A stretch of 64,000 nt of DNA from Tetrahymena thermophila SB210 (taxonomy: Eukaryota; Ciliophora; Oligohymenophorea; Hymenostomatida; Tetrahymenidae), in NCBI RefSeq assembly GCF_000189635.1, contig NW_002476559.1, positions 186,001-250,000 on the forward strand, in the 5' to 3' direction. The notes beneath the pieces are model-generated. The model made no database searches. It worked only from the letters and a program-made list of their open reading frames with translations, and was not told where the DNA came from. Below, in pieces: positions 12,001-25,700 of the stretch (position 1 is the first letter of the stretch; the number at the start of each line of letters is the position of its first letter). A program made the position numbers and the translations under genes.

Positions 12001-15000
12001 AATATTTTTAAATTTATAGCCTAGATTATTAAAAGAATTATTTAAGTTATTATAATTTAAATTACCTAAAAAAGAGTTTGCTGCATCTATAAATTCAAGA
12101 GATCGAAAGATAACTAAAATAAATTTAGTTAGGATTAAATTTTATCTAATGTGCTAGCAGAAGAAAGTTCATAATAGCATTTAAGATTACTTATGGATGA
12201 TGGAGGAGATATATTTTAAGGTGAACTAATTGTATTTTAAATTTAGAAATTGTAATTAAAGTAAACTCCATTAGATATACCAATAACCTAAGTTGAATAA
12301 TAATTATTGGTAGGATTAAGTATTTAAGTATTAGTAGCTAAATTTGGATAAGATTAGGGAATTTTATTTATCAATTCCCAAGTATTGGTTAATGGATTTT
12401 ATTTAAAAATAGAAAATTAATCATATTAAGTTATATAAGAATATATTTAACCTTGAACATTTAGATTTTCATATGATTTTAGAGTTTACAATAAATTGTT
12501 ATCTCTAATACTAAATTATAGTTGCAATGTATCCAAGCTATAAGTGTTAATTTAAAAATATGCTTATACAATTAATTGATTATTTTAAATCTTAACAACT
12601 AAATGCTAACCTTTTGTTGGAGGAGGGATAATTGTTATTAGCTATGGAATACTTAATTAAATTTTATTATTTGCAGTAGTAACATTATATGTATATACCC
12701 TTATTTTTGGTATTATTTTACGTACATTAAGGACAAATATCCTGTTATATTAGTAATCAAATAGCATTTAGCTTACTGGATCAGTATTATTTACTTGAGC
12801 ATTTCTGGTTTAGTTATTCATATAGTCACTTTGTGAAACAAAATCTAAATAGAATACCATAATTCCAGTTTCTAATTGATGAATTAAAATTGAATTTACA
12901 TTATCGTAATTAATAAAATTTAAATTTGCTATGCTAGAGTACTACACCAATAGCTTATCAGTTATTACATCTATTCTGTATATAGATGAATCCATTAATT
13001 AAACTATAATTTAATTTAAGTTAGAAATTGACAAAATTTACTTAATTTTATTTGTAAATTGGAAACTAAATGATTAAATTTGTGCCAAAGGATTATAAGA
13101 TAATTTTATTAGCTTAAAATAAAAGTTTTCACAAAAAATAAAGGTGTTAAAAAAATAAGCATTTTTTATCTCAAAATTAACCTCATATAATTTCTATAGA
13201 TTACCACCATTTTCTCCAAATTAAATTATCTACTAGTCTGTAATAACATAAAAGAATCCGTTTTAAAAGCGTGTTTATCGTACTAAGCTTAAACTCTAAA
13301 CAAACTTTGCATGCTGGCTTTAATTTCCAAACTACCATGCATTATTATCAGTGTCTATATAATATAGCATTTTAGAATTTTAACTATAAAAGTAACTTGG
13401 CTACTTTTATTCGGCAATGTTTAATGTTATCTTATTAGTGTTAAATGAAAAATCCATTTAAATTATTCTATTTATATTTTTAAAAAAATTAATCTATAAA
13501 AATATTTGAAAATTTAAATATATTCATAAATAATTTACTCTAAGAAAAACGAATCTATGTGACACATTAGATTGTGCTCTTTAATAAATATAGATTTTTT
13601 TAGTGGTGGAAAATACTTGTAGGTAAAATAATTTGTGTAAGAAAAAGTTCTCACATCAATTGTGTAAATATTTAGAATTAAAGTTTTATAAATTAGTAAC
13701 TGATAATGCTCTTCATCTAGAAAAACCATATGCACATTTCCGTTTTCAATATATTATGAATTAAGAATTTGTCTAATTAAAACTCCTGTTGAAAGACTAT
13801 GCACTGCTATCCTATAACTTAAAACATTTTTGTGCCATTCACTGTATAAATAAATATGATCCATCTTTTCAAATACTATAAAATTAGTAATAAGAGGATT
13901 TTATGTAGAAATAGATAAAATAAATTATTAAGTCTTTCTATCCATAATCACTAATTATGTATACTAAAAAGAATAACTTTTAGCATTAATATATTTCATT
14001 CCAAGGATATTATCAGTGTGATAGCTAAGTTACTTTTCATAAGCAAAAGTAAGAAAATTATAGGTTTGAAGTGAATATATCATATTAATTAACACTTTTA
14101 CATAAAACTTACCATATACAGGATCGAGATCAACATATAAATCTATCATATTTGGTATTGTGTAAGATGTGTAAGTATTTTGCTTAATAGGAGGATTAGC
14201 ATCAGGAACATCACAATAGTAATGCATGAATAAATTTTGATTATTATTTATAGAAATAATTCTTTTATTGATTGGATCATGATAATAAGATACTATTTTA
14301 TATGGTATTTGTTAATCAGGTGGAATAGAAGCAATACTTGCATTATATTTTGCTTATTCTTAAATATGAGTATTTATTATGTACAACAGTGATAAGTTAG
14401 AATATTGCCATACTGCAAAAGTCAAATCGCTAGAATAACTTATTATAATATCAGCATCTAAATCTAAAAAAGCATTTAAAACATTATAAGTTTATCCACC
14501 TTTAAATTAACTCACACTTGTACCATTCATATCCCATCTATAAAAATTATTTGTTGTATCATTACTATAAGAGACAATCCAGTTGTTCTTTGTATCTATA
14601 ATAATATCATTGATAGATGATTTATGAGCTCCTGAATAAGTTTTTGGTTTAGTCATAGTTGTTGTGTCTATTTAGTGAATATTCTTATTTTATTTAAAGT
14701 GGAAATTAATAATTTTCTTAAAATAAATCTTAAATAAAAATGAATTGTTTACTATAAATATTTATTTATTAATTATAAAATAATTTTAATTTTATTCGAA
14801 AAAATTTTTTGTTTTAATTCATATATAAAAAATGATTTTTTAATTTTATATTACTTCTTTTAAAGTTGATAATTTAAAAAAATATTTACACTATTAAAGG
14901 CATAAATAGAGCGATCAATTTAATTATAATAAATTCCATTAAATTTAAATGATTTATCCTAGTATGCATAAAAATTTGTAGAAATACCACCTGAATAAAT

Positions 15001-17841
15001 ATTTCCGTTGGCAAAACCTAAATATAGCTTTCGAGTGATGGGGTCTATAGCTATACTTGAGATTTTATCAGCAAACGTAAGGAGCATTTAATTGTTGTAT
15101 TAATAGCTAAAAGAAATAACCTTTTAAGATTAAAAAATTAAATATCAAATTTAAAATAGCTTTATAAATGTCATTTCGCAAATTAAAAATTGCTTTCAAA
15201 TAATAAAATTTGAATAATTTTTTATTTTTTCAATAGAATTAAATTAAATTAGTTGAGAAAAATTAAGAAATTAGAATTTTTTTATTAAAAGTATAATTTG
15301 ATTAAAAATTATATATAGGCTGTATCAATTTTGTTTTATACTTTTATTTTGTAATTTTATAATAACTTTTATTTTTTGAAAACAACTTTTAATTTGCGGA
15401 AATGCTTATTTTTATATTTTTACTTGATTTTTTATTGCTGGAAAAGCTGTATTTTGTACAAAAAAGTGCTATTCAGGATTAGAAAGCGTTGTACATAATT
15501 TTAAAGGAATTGAAGCAGCAAAAGTATAAGAACCATAATTTAAGAGTCTACTACCTGACCAATAAAAGTAAGCAACATTATAGTCTTACTGGTAGACCAT
15601 AAAGTTTTTAGTAACAACATCTACACTGATAGATACTGGCTTGTTTATTGTGTATCTCATGACGCTGGAAAAGAGGAAAGGATAAATATACAAAATATTA
15701 TTTGAAATAGTCGAAAAGAAAAGATATTTAATTTCAGGGTAATATTTTGCAAAACCCAAGTTTCCGCTATATGAATTAGTCATAAATATGGTTTTAGTTG
15801 CAAGATTCATTATTATGACCTGGCCTGCATTAGCTCTTATAAAATATAAATAGTCTATTCCATTATTATTTTCAAGAACTGCATAATAAAAATTATCATT
15901 AATGACTGAAGTGATGCTCATTGTAATGAAGTTATAAACCTTCATTTAATTAGCATTATTAAATGCAATGAAAGTATTTTTATAAATGAACATATTATTT
16001 ATTTACAAAGTTTGTATATCTAAAGAAAGAGTAGCATTTATTGTAGTATTGAAAGGGTTATAGTTCCATAAAACTATTGTGTTGTCGTTGTATAGGCATG
16101 CAAATAAATTAGGTATAACTATAGTCATATCTAAAATCTATCTATAACATTATTAGTCTTGTAAAACATTACATGAAGGATGAAATTGCTCTATTACTAA
16201 TCTGTAGTCTGTTACATTTCCTTGATTTTCTAAAATTCTTTCTTCCCATATTTTAAAGCTGCCATCAACTGAGTAAGTAATAACCCTATCATAAAGTCTA
16301 TCAAATAAAATTCCATTTACTGTATCTGTATGGTACTTCATTTTAGTCTTGATGTTTTTCTTCTTATCAGTAATCTGCAGTTTGACAGGTAGTTACTTAG
16401 GATCTGAAGGAAGAGGGGTTAATAAAAGAACATCAAATTCTGAAAAGAGGATAAGTAAATTTTAATTATTAGCTACTACTTAATTTACTGGATTTAATTA
16501 TGTGAAATATAAATCATATGTGTAAATTAAAATTAATCCAGTATTATCATCAAATTAATTTATCGATACTTTTCCTTAAGAAGAAATAAAAACAAAGAAA
16601 TTATTTGTTATAAATCTATACTAATTATCTATATTAGTTTAAGAAACGTAAGAGTATGTCTATTCATTTATATCATAAATATATAAAATGATTTCTGAGC
16701 TACTACAGCTAAAGAAATAAATCACATTTAATATGCTAGGAGTAGTTTCTGTTAATATTTATTAAATAGGATTACCATGAAATGTTTCAATTTCTGTGCA
16801 ATTAAAACTGTTATAAATATAGAATGAGTAATCACTATCTGTTTATATAATATAGTTTATATTAGTTAGTTACAATACTTAGTCAACAGGACTACTGAAT
16901 GAACATTGACTTTAATATTTGTTTGGTTAATTTATGCTACTCCAAATGACTATCTCTTAGTCTTATCCGTAACTAATTAGCTAATAATTTGGTAAAATTA
17001 ATATTCCAGTGATTGATTTGATATGGGCATCTTTGAAGAGTTTATAGGAGGAGGAACTAATTAAAGTAGTAGTTTATTACTTCTAGTATATTGGTTAGCT
17101 TACTATATCAGACATATAAACTACAGCGAAATTATTTAATATATCAGTATCCTGCATTAAAATAACGTAATCCTTTGTTATTTAAGTTAATTTATAGTAG
17201 CCTACTAAGGTCTTAGGAAACGATATTTTAAATAAGATCTAATTGTAATTTAAATTCCATATAATAAGTTAGGTTCTACTTACTGATATTAGTATTTCTT
17301 CGCCTTGAGGAAAGTATGCCTGTTAAATGGAAATATTTCCTAGATCGCTTATTTTATATACTCTTAAATTGTGCATTCCAATTACCCCATCATCATGTCC
17401 TGTTAATTGTCCTACATGCTCATAATTTTGATTATCTAATATGATTATTTTTGAGCTATAATTACCTCCAACCATACCTTAAAGTAATATTTACCCAGAA
17501 GCAGTTGAAATCATTTTTAAAAACTCATCAAAGAAATTTTAACCTTACTAATTCATTGTTGGACAAGGTAACATAGGTTTGCATAAGTTAGTTTATGAGT
17601 CAGAATAGTAAGTACTAGGACATATAGATTAGCAAGAATTTGATTACGCATCAAATGATTAACCAAAGATGCATTAAGGAACACATTCTAGATTATTTTG
17701 ATCTAATATATAGCCGCTTTTGCACTCAGAACATTACATATTAGAATTGCATTAAATGCAATTTTAGGGGCAATCATAGCCTGATACTTAGCCTTGTTTA
17801 TATAAAATGAATGCTAAAATAAAACCTATTGTAAAGGACAT
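6042..17841 (-). CDS. Array gene B: giant WD40/beta-helix/polytopic membrane protein, about 3467 aa
   Basis: I recognise no named gene. Thirteen exons: 17841-15424, 15120-14890, 14683-13539, 13467-12066, 11860-10123, 10063-9932, 9875-9315, 9265-9084, 9028-8641, 8409-7813, 7756-7571, 7522-6975, 6917-6042 (10404 nt, divisible by three; stop TGA). Layout: signal peptide (about 1-22); CxxC-rich head; WD40-type blades (DGSFKIWE near residue 515) and further propeller-like sequence to about 1700; parallel beta-helix (about 1735-2300, with GGGIRYL near 2100); Cys-rich segment with GYW, GHIGPLCEQCD and similar motifs (about 2312-2430); about eight membrane helices (about 2435-2840, including FYWEFVKSYMK); Gln/Asn-rich tail that I infer to be cytoplasmic. 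Likely a surface receptor or adhesion protein; that role is inferred. Unlike C and D, it lacks the intron after LVG in the tail. Confidence 0.85.
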
Positions 17842-18879
17842 TTAATTTATTTTTTTCTTCAATAATTTTTTTGACTTCTTATTAATCTTTTGATATTAAG
17901 AACATAAAAATTTTAATAAATAAAAACAATATCAAATTCAGTATCAAATTAAGTTTTTTATAGAGATGAATAGTTTGTTATTCAAAAAACAACATACATA
18001 AAACAGAGTACTTATTTCTATATCTAGTTATTAAAGTCTTAGATTAATTTTCTTCTTTTTTTATTTAAATTCCTATTTATTAATTATTATTAATTTTTTC
18101 TTCTAAATTTATAAATGTTATTATATTTAAAAATTTTTATTTGCACGCATTAATATTATTGCTTTATGACAAATTTGAAAGACCTAACTGCTACAAATTA
18201 GAAAATTAATCAATTTTAAAAACAAAAGATAGCTATTTTAATTTATTTTTAAACTTGTCTAGAAAAATAATAGTTAATAAAAAATATAACTTATTTTTTA
18301 TTATGCAATAGCATTTTAAAATCTTAATTACCACTTTTGCAAATATTTGCGTTTAAAGATTAATAAATTGCAGCATTTATATATGTGTGTTTGCATTTAA
18401 TTAAAATTTTTACTTTTATTTGTTTTCTACCTGTTTATTAATTTTATCAGAATCAATCAGCTTTTTTTAAATATTGTTATTTTTCTTTTCCAAAACAAAC
18501 AAAATTTATTTTAAGAGTTTAAAAATTTGATTTTTTAAATACTTTTAAATGAATTCTTCTTAACAAAAATACAAAGTTTTTCATTTTTTGGAGTATTTAT
18601 TATAATAAATTATTATCATTTATAGAATTTTATTGTGTTTTTAATATAAAAAATGATGTAATAAAATTTAAATTTATTTTACAATCACAGATTTATGTTG
18701 ATAAAAAATCAAATTATATATATAGGTATAGTACCCGAGGGTACTGCCTTTTTTAAGGCTATACACTGAAATTTTAGATATTACTTTTTGATTTTCCTTG
18801 ATTTGTTTTTAGTGAAAGTTTTTTTAAAAAAAAATCAAATTTTAAATAATTAAAAATAATTAATAATATTTTATAAATC
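17842..18879. other. AT-rich spacer upstream of gene B
   Basis: There is no gene I can support here. Near 18178 sits a decayed version of the upstream block of A, C and D (AAATTTGAAAGACCTAAC). The spacer also contains two adjacent GC-rich hairpins at 18730-18759. The 538-bp repeat family is recognisable only as one strongly diverged unit. Confidence 0.6.
18730..18759. other. Two adjacent GC-rich hairpins
   Basis: AGTACCC-GA-GGGTACT (18730-18745) is a perfect 7-bp inverted repeat. It is followed directly by GCCTT-TTTT-AAGGC (18746-18759), a perfect 5-bp one. Their GC content is far above the surrounding DNA. No role is evident. Confidence 0.7.
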
Positions 18880-19120
18880 AAACTTAATATTTTTCATAAA
18901 TTTATTGTTCGTTTTCAGATCAATTATTTATTTCATTATTTTTTTCTTAATTTTTAAGTTCATTTGCAATAGTTTCGTTTTATCTTTGTGGTGTTTCTCT
19001 GTTTTCTGGCTATGACAAGTTTTTAAAATTTAATAATCTGATTAACACTATCTTAATCACAAACTTAATAATCATTTTATTGTCTAATTTTCATTTTTTT
19101 AAGAAAATTCTAAAAATTTA
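18880..19120 (-). pseudogene. Orphan fragment of an array-gene 3' end (tail exon)
   Basis: The minus strand matches the last about 240 bp of the final exons of C and D, including the run read on the plus strand as GGTGTTTCTCTGTTTTCTGGCTA. It resembles the end of D (33.25-33.45 kb) more than that of C, its neighbour. The reading frame carries a TGA where D has TTA, and the normal final TGA is lost. No upstream coding sequence follows. It is probably what remains of a lost array member. Confidence 0.7.
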
Positions 19121-19419
19121 TATGAAGAAAAAACTAAAAAAAACAGATTTTAATGTATCATCTTTCATCTTAAACCAAAAATTTTTATTTAAATGCAATA
19201 ATCAATAATTAAATGAAATAAACTATTTAAGTTTCTAAAGTATAAGTAAAATATTTTAATAGAGTTAAATAATTTTAAAAAAGATTAATGATCTTTTTAA
19301 GTTAGGAAATTATGCAAAAAATGCTTACAATCATAAATTAGATAGGTTATAGAAAAAAAATAATGAATATGTATAACATTTTTATAAAATAAACATTATT
19401 CAGTTCTATTGATATTATA

Positions 19420-19720
19420 TTACTTATTTAAGATTTTATTTTATTGAGTTAAGATCTTAAAAATAAATTTCTCTACCCTGAAAAGATAAAACGGAAATAA
19501 GTTGTTAAAAAAACTTTTCTTTAACAAATATCAATAAGACTTATTTAATTTTTTCAAAAAACTGTAATCAAAATAGTTGATGATTATTCTCTCTTCAGTT
19601 TGAAATTAATTAACAAAGAAAAATAATACAACAATTTTAAAATAGTACTAAAAACTAGAAAAATAATAACAAAAAAAATAAAATTGAAATACTGAAAAAT
19701 AAATCATATTTTATTAATCA
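19420..19720. repeat. Conserved 3' flank of gene C, shared with D
   Basis: The stretch just beyond the C stop (AAGATTTTATTTTAT..AGT, AAAGATAAAA, ACTTTTCTT, TTATTTAATTTTTTCAAA, TTTTAAAATAGTAC) recurs beyond the D stop at about 32627-32860. It fits duplication of whole gene-plus-flank units. It may hold 3' processing signals, but none is recognisable. The DNA from 19121 to 19419 shows nothing I can support. Confidence 0.65.
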
Positions 19721-19743
19721 AATTCAATAATTTTTTCCTAAAT

Positions 19744-22700
19744 TCATTCATTTTCTGATGAGTTATTTATTTTTTTATCACTTTCTTGATTTTTAAGTTC
19801 ATTTGTAATATTTTTATCTTTTTTTTGTAGTGTTTCATTGTTTTGTGGCTAAGATAAGCTTTCAAAGTTTAGTAAATCTGATTTAATACGATCCTTATAA
19901 TTAATTTATTCTTATTAGTCATTTAATGATTAATTTTCATTTTTTTAAGAAAATTCTAGAATTGTATTTCCCAAATTTAAATTTTCAAATCCTTAACCAA
20001 AACTTTGAGATTTCTATCTTCCTTAATCTGCTGTATATATTGTCTAATGATCCATAATAAGTGTTCCTGGATTTTTAATTTTTGTTGATTTTTTATCAAA
20101 CTTTAAGCTTTGAACTTTTTTATAGTTAATAATCACACTGCTTTGTTCGGTTTACTGCTTTCGATATTCAAAAGAACCTTCGGTTTAAATACCAAAATAG
20201 TTTTTTGGTGTAAATATTTGATTTTATATTTTATTATCATCTATAAAATCCATATTTTTTAAATGGTCTTTTTCTTTGGATTATAAATCATAAGCAGATT
20301 TTATTTATTTTATACTTTTTTATTTAATACTTTTAAAATCTTCTTTTAGGGAACTTAATTCATATAATTCTATATTTAATTTATTTAGCTTATTAGTTTA
20401 ATTTGGTTATATTTTATCAGATTAATTATTTAAATCTAATGGATCTATATGTTAGTTTTAATAGAAATAATTTTAATATTGGCCATCATAATCTTGATAT
20501 TGAGGAGTATATAAATTGTCTATTTATGGGGTTTCTTGGCTATATAAATTACAAAAATCAGGCATTAACTTTGATTAATTTATACTTTACTCTTTTATTT
20601 CATCATTTTACTCTAATTTGATCATATCAAATTACTTTTCAGAACAATTCTTTTATTTAAAAGTTATTTTTTAATAAAATTTTATTATAGTTAATTAATT
20701 TACCATCTCTTCATAGCTAATATTTTCAAATTCCTTTTTAAAGTAACTTTCTTAGGCACAAATTTCTATATTAAAAGGAGACTTTTATTTTATTTAAGAA
20801 TTATTTGAATCTGAAGCAGAGTCAATAATATCAGAATTAACTCCTTTATCTATTTCTTTTTATTCTTCTTATCTATTTTGTTTTTATTCTGAAAAAACAT
20901 AATTTGGTTCATTTTTTGGTATCATCAAAGGGCTTTCCAATAAAAACAAATAGTTTTCGATAGTTCTACTCTAATCTATATTACTAATTATCTTATTTTA
21001 GAGTAATTATAATGATTAATTATTTAAATTTTATTAGTGTAACTATTAATTTAAAATTAATTGTGAAGTAAGATTATTCGATAAAGTTATATTTGTTGAT
21101 TAAGTCACTCTTTTTAAGCTTTTGCTAATCAAGCCTTCCCTTTTAACTAAATTGCTATTATTTAAATTTAAACTCTACATCACCGTTTATTCATAAATTT
21201 AATTGTTTAAAGGAGGTGGCAAATTATTATTGTTGCTATTATTTGATGTACTTCTAAACTTAACTTAGCTCTCGTTTATTTCATCTATTAAATTAGGTAG
21301 ATGTGAAAATATTTATTTAAAGTAAAATTTTACCTTTAGAAAAAAGAATAGTTTAGTTATTGATTGATATTGATATCTTGTTGATGTTATTATTGTTAAT
21401 CTAGTGAGATTATTAGTTTGATGTATCTGATTTGTCTAATTAAATTATATCTTTTTTCTTACTTAATTCAAGATTATTATTGCTATTATCAATCTTTATG
21501 CTTTCTATTAGATTAAGTAAAATTTAATTTGGAATATAAAATCTGTAAAATCGAATTTACTTATGGATTCTTGCATTTTATTTTATTCATTTAATAATTT
21601 ATCATGAAATTTACTTTTAGCATATACTATTTTTATAAAAATTAATTAATTTATAAAATAAAAAAAACTATTAACCTTAACCTACTAGCTTGTCGCTCGA
21701 TTTAAGAAGAGGACTTTAAATAATGCTTTGTGAGCTAACTAGTTAACAAGATGAACCAAACAGTTTATCTCTTATTATTCCTCTTTGTTTATCCATTTTT
21801 ATGTTATGAAGAAGAAGATTTTTAATTTTTTTCCAGTTTAAGAATGTCGTTAAGTGAACGTTTTTTTAAATTCTTAAATATGGTTTTAAGCATGAACAAT
21901 ATTAAGATAATTTTTCTTTAATTTTATCAAACTATTTTTTGAAAGTAATCTGAATTTTAGCTTTTATAACTTCATAAAACATAAATGCAAGATAACCATT
22001 GTGTATTCCTAGCAGTATAATATAAAATATCTAGGATTAAACAATATCAGGTTTATTATATAAGAAAATATTCATAAGAACTAATATAATTATCACCACT
22101 ATTGAATTTCTATCTGTTTATTAGAAATATATCATTTAATAAGGAGTAAATTTTACTAACGCTACTAAATAAAGTATGAAAACTATAAGTGCCATCACCA
22201 ATTTGTTAGCTTTTAATATAAAATAGAAATATATGAATTTCTTTAATAAACTAGCTAATATTGATTCATATAAAAATTAATGATCACTTAAACCAGTACT
22301 TTAAAACAGAATAAAAAAATATTTTCTTTTCTTTTTCGTATTTGAGATTTTTTAATTTTTTTTTTTTTTTTCTTTGAAATAAAAAATAAAAGATAATGTG
22401 AAATAAAATTATTACTATAAGGATCTCCATAAAAGCTATAGATGCAAACAATTATTATTTTCATCTAACTTTTTACAAACTCCCAATAAAATTTTTTTGT
22501 TTTATAATCTTAGTAGAGAAATCCATAAGTTAGCCTTATCTTAGCATCATCTAGCTTATCTTTATTTTTATTCAGCTTAAATAAAATAAAAAAAGGAATA
22601 ACAAACCCCCAAATTAAAAGACCTGGCATTAAAATAAATCCAATAAACTTCTTGTGAATTGGAGTGTAGCACTTGAAAGAAATGTCTAATAAAATATATT

Positions 22701-25700
22701 TTTAATTATCAATTTCTCTGCATGACATAGCACCTAGTAAGTTTTATATCATATTTGGTTGCATAAATATAAACAGAAAGACCAAACCACTATAAATATA
22801 GGACTTTTCAAAATAAAATTAATTTAAAAAAATAAAAATGATTTTTAAATAATTTACTATATTGTGCCTCATAAATTTAAGTTTTACAAATATTATGTAT
22901 ATAATTGACATTCCTGCTAAATATAAAAATGGTATACTTAAACCCCAAAGTATTCTCATAAAAACAATTGGAATATCCTACTAATTTACATTTATAAGAT
23001 AACAGTCCAATGTGTATATCATATTTTAAACAGGACTACCTTTTAAATAAATAAATACATAAGTAATAATGATTTTTTTAAAGTGAATTACCAACATAAT
23101 CAGGGAAAAAAGTTAACCATGAAGGAAGAGCAACTTTTACTGTGTTAACTAATTATGAAATTTAAACATAATTCATCATTGCTTTCATATTCATATTAGT
23201 AGTGTCTAGATACGATGACTTACTCACAGGAGCAAATTTAAGTTTTCTTAAATAATAGCCTATAACAATCATTTCACTAATATCCCATGCAATTCTGATA
23301 CTTATTAGTACATAAACAACCATTCCTAAAGCTATGAATATTGTTGGAACTAAATTAATAGCCTTTAATAGTTATGAACACTCCTTACAGTCAAAAGATC
23401 CATCAGTATAGTATTTTTAATTCCAAAACTTGCTTTAAATATCGCATTGCTCACACAACGGACCTATATGACCTTCTAAGCAATATCCTTACTCCTAAGT
23501 TCCAACACAGTTAGATAACTTATTTGAACACTCTACAATAGAGTCAGTTAAGTTTGTTGATTTCCAATAACCCTGTTTTAATGTCATTTAGTTCCTGTAA
23601 CAGTGCTCAGCCTAATCTGGACACTTTATGCATTATTGATCTAAATATTTTTCTATGAAAAAGTTTACAATTTATTTAGATAGAAATTTTATAAATATTT
23701 ATTTACATTTATCAGGCTCTACTATGGAGTATGTTTGATCCAAGCATTCTTGACAGTAGTAAATGCTTCCTTGTAATCTGTAAAGTTCACCTATTATACA
23801 TTCTCTAAAATCAACAATGAATGTTATGTGGAATGGACCTTTAAAAGAAAATAATAAATTTTTTTTTAAAAAATGAACTAATTGAAAAAAATAAAACTAA
23901 CCTGATTTAATTTCACGGTTTTATAGCGTGGGATATGGTACTTTGAGAACTGATTCACTTTCTATGTAAAATATATTTTATGTTTAAGGATTCGCTACTA
24001 CTTGCATTAATGATATTTAAAATGATTTCGATGAACTATTAAAGCTTAAGTAGTCTGTTATATACTATCCAAATAGTTTAATATTTGTGTTATTGGTATT
24101 TGCTTTGATATTAAACTGCAAAATTTCACTTTAGATTGATGGAGGATACATATTTTTTTTTACTAATTCAAGATCAAAGTAGAGAGGATTATTTTCATCA
24201 TCCAACAGCTAAAACTGGAAGTTGAAATATTAACCGCTCTAAAATCTGTTTACAGAGCAAGTTTAAAGGTTAAGTTTATCTTTTTTTACAGAATCTGGTA
24301 ATCCATCACTACCAGTTACATCTAAATATACTACACTTGATTACAAAATTTTTATATTGCTTACATATGAACCATAATTATTGCTATGAATTGTAGCCTT
24401 GTTCATTGTAATAACATTTTAAACAGCATTAAGATTTCTTTTCTTTTAGAAAAGATCGCTGTTTAAATTATTCTTAATCATGTAAATAAAAACAGGTTCA
24501 ATTTTTAAATATCTTATGCCACCACCTATCATAGCTTGATTATATTAAATAGTTGAATTTTGCATAAATAGATTAGTTGCATCTAAATATATAGCTCCTC
24601 CGTTCAGAGTTGCATTGTTATTTATAAATATTGAATTATAAATTTCAGTGAGGTTGTAGTATGAGTCTGAGATAGACAAGCCCCCTCCATTTAAAGCCGA
24701 GCAAAGAGTAAACCGAGTAAAATTAATAAGTAATTATTAAGTCTCAATCACTTAAAGAGCACCTCCATTGCATGCCAAGCAACTTATATTTTTAAATGTA
24801 GAGTAAATAACTTGATAAGAATTACCTCTTAGTTATATTAAAGGAGTCTATAAATTTGAGCTGTTTTCAAATGTGCTATTTGATAGAGAAAATGTTCCTT
24901 AATATTAGTAGTAGGTTTGGAAATTAGATGTATATGAGTTTAAAACCTAAGTAAAAGACACTCCATCTAAATAACTTACATTTATAAGCTACAATTCAAA
25001 ATCATATACAGATTAAGATTAAATAATATATAAATTCTACTACATTTATACATTATTTAGCTATTTGAAAGTTAAATTTGTAAAATTGCTATTCTGAATA
25101 GATATCTATTTAACGTTTTTAAAAACAATCAAGTCGTTATTTGCTGTTTAAGAAGCTACTATAATTATTTAATCTATAATTAGGTTATTTATGTACACAT
25201 AATTTACTTTTTCAAAAGCTAACAAGCATGATCCATCATATAAATATATATTTTGAATATAGAAGTTATTTATGTAAATAGTATCTGAGTTTGAAATATT
25301 AAATAGAAGACTTTAACCTTTAAGATCCAAAGATGAGATGGATATATTTTCAAGTATCATGCTTTGCAAATTATTCAACTAAAACTAAAACTAATTTCCT
25401 GTGTTTTTAAAAACCACATTTTCAAAAGTAATAATTTTAGAAGCAGGATTAAATAATACTAACTATGCCTAACTAATGTCAAGATCATAATTCCTTACCT
25501 ATAACAGAGTTAGCTAATTTAAGGAAAACGAGTCTGTAATAATATTCATTAAGGCTCTTGAGTTAGAACCAGAATAAACTACTTATGAATTCAAATTAAT
25601 GAGTTAAGGATCATAATAAAACTTTTAAGTTACTTCAATCTATATTTTAAATTTCATAAATAAATTTAACAATTCTAAAAATTGTGGCTTTATTAACAGT

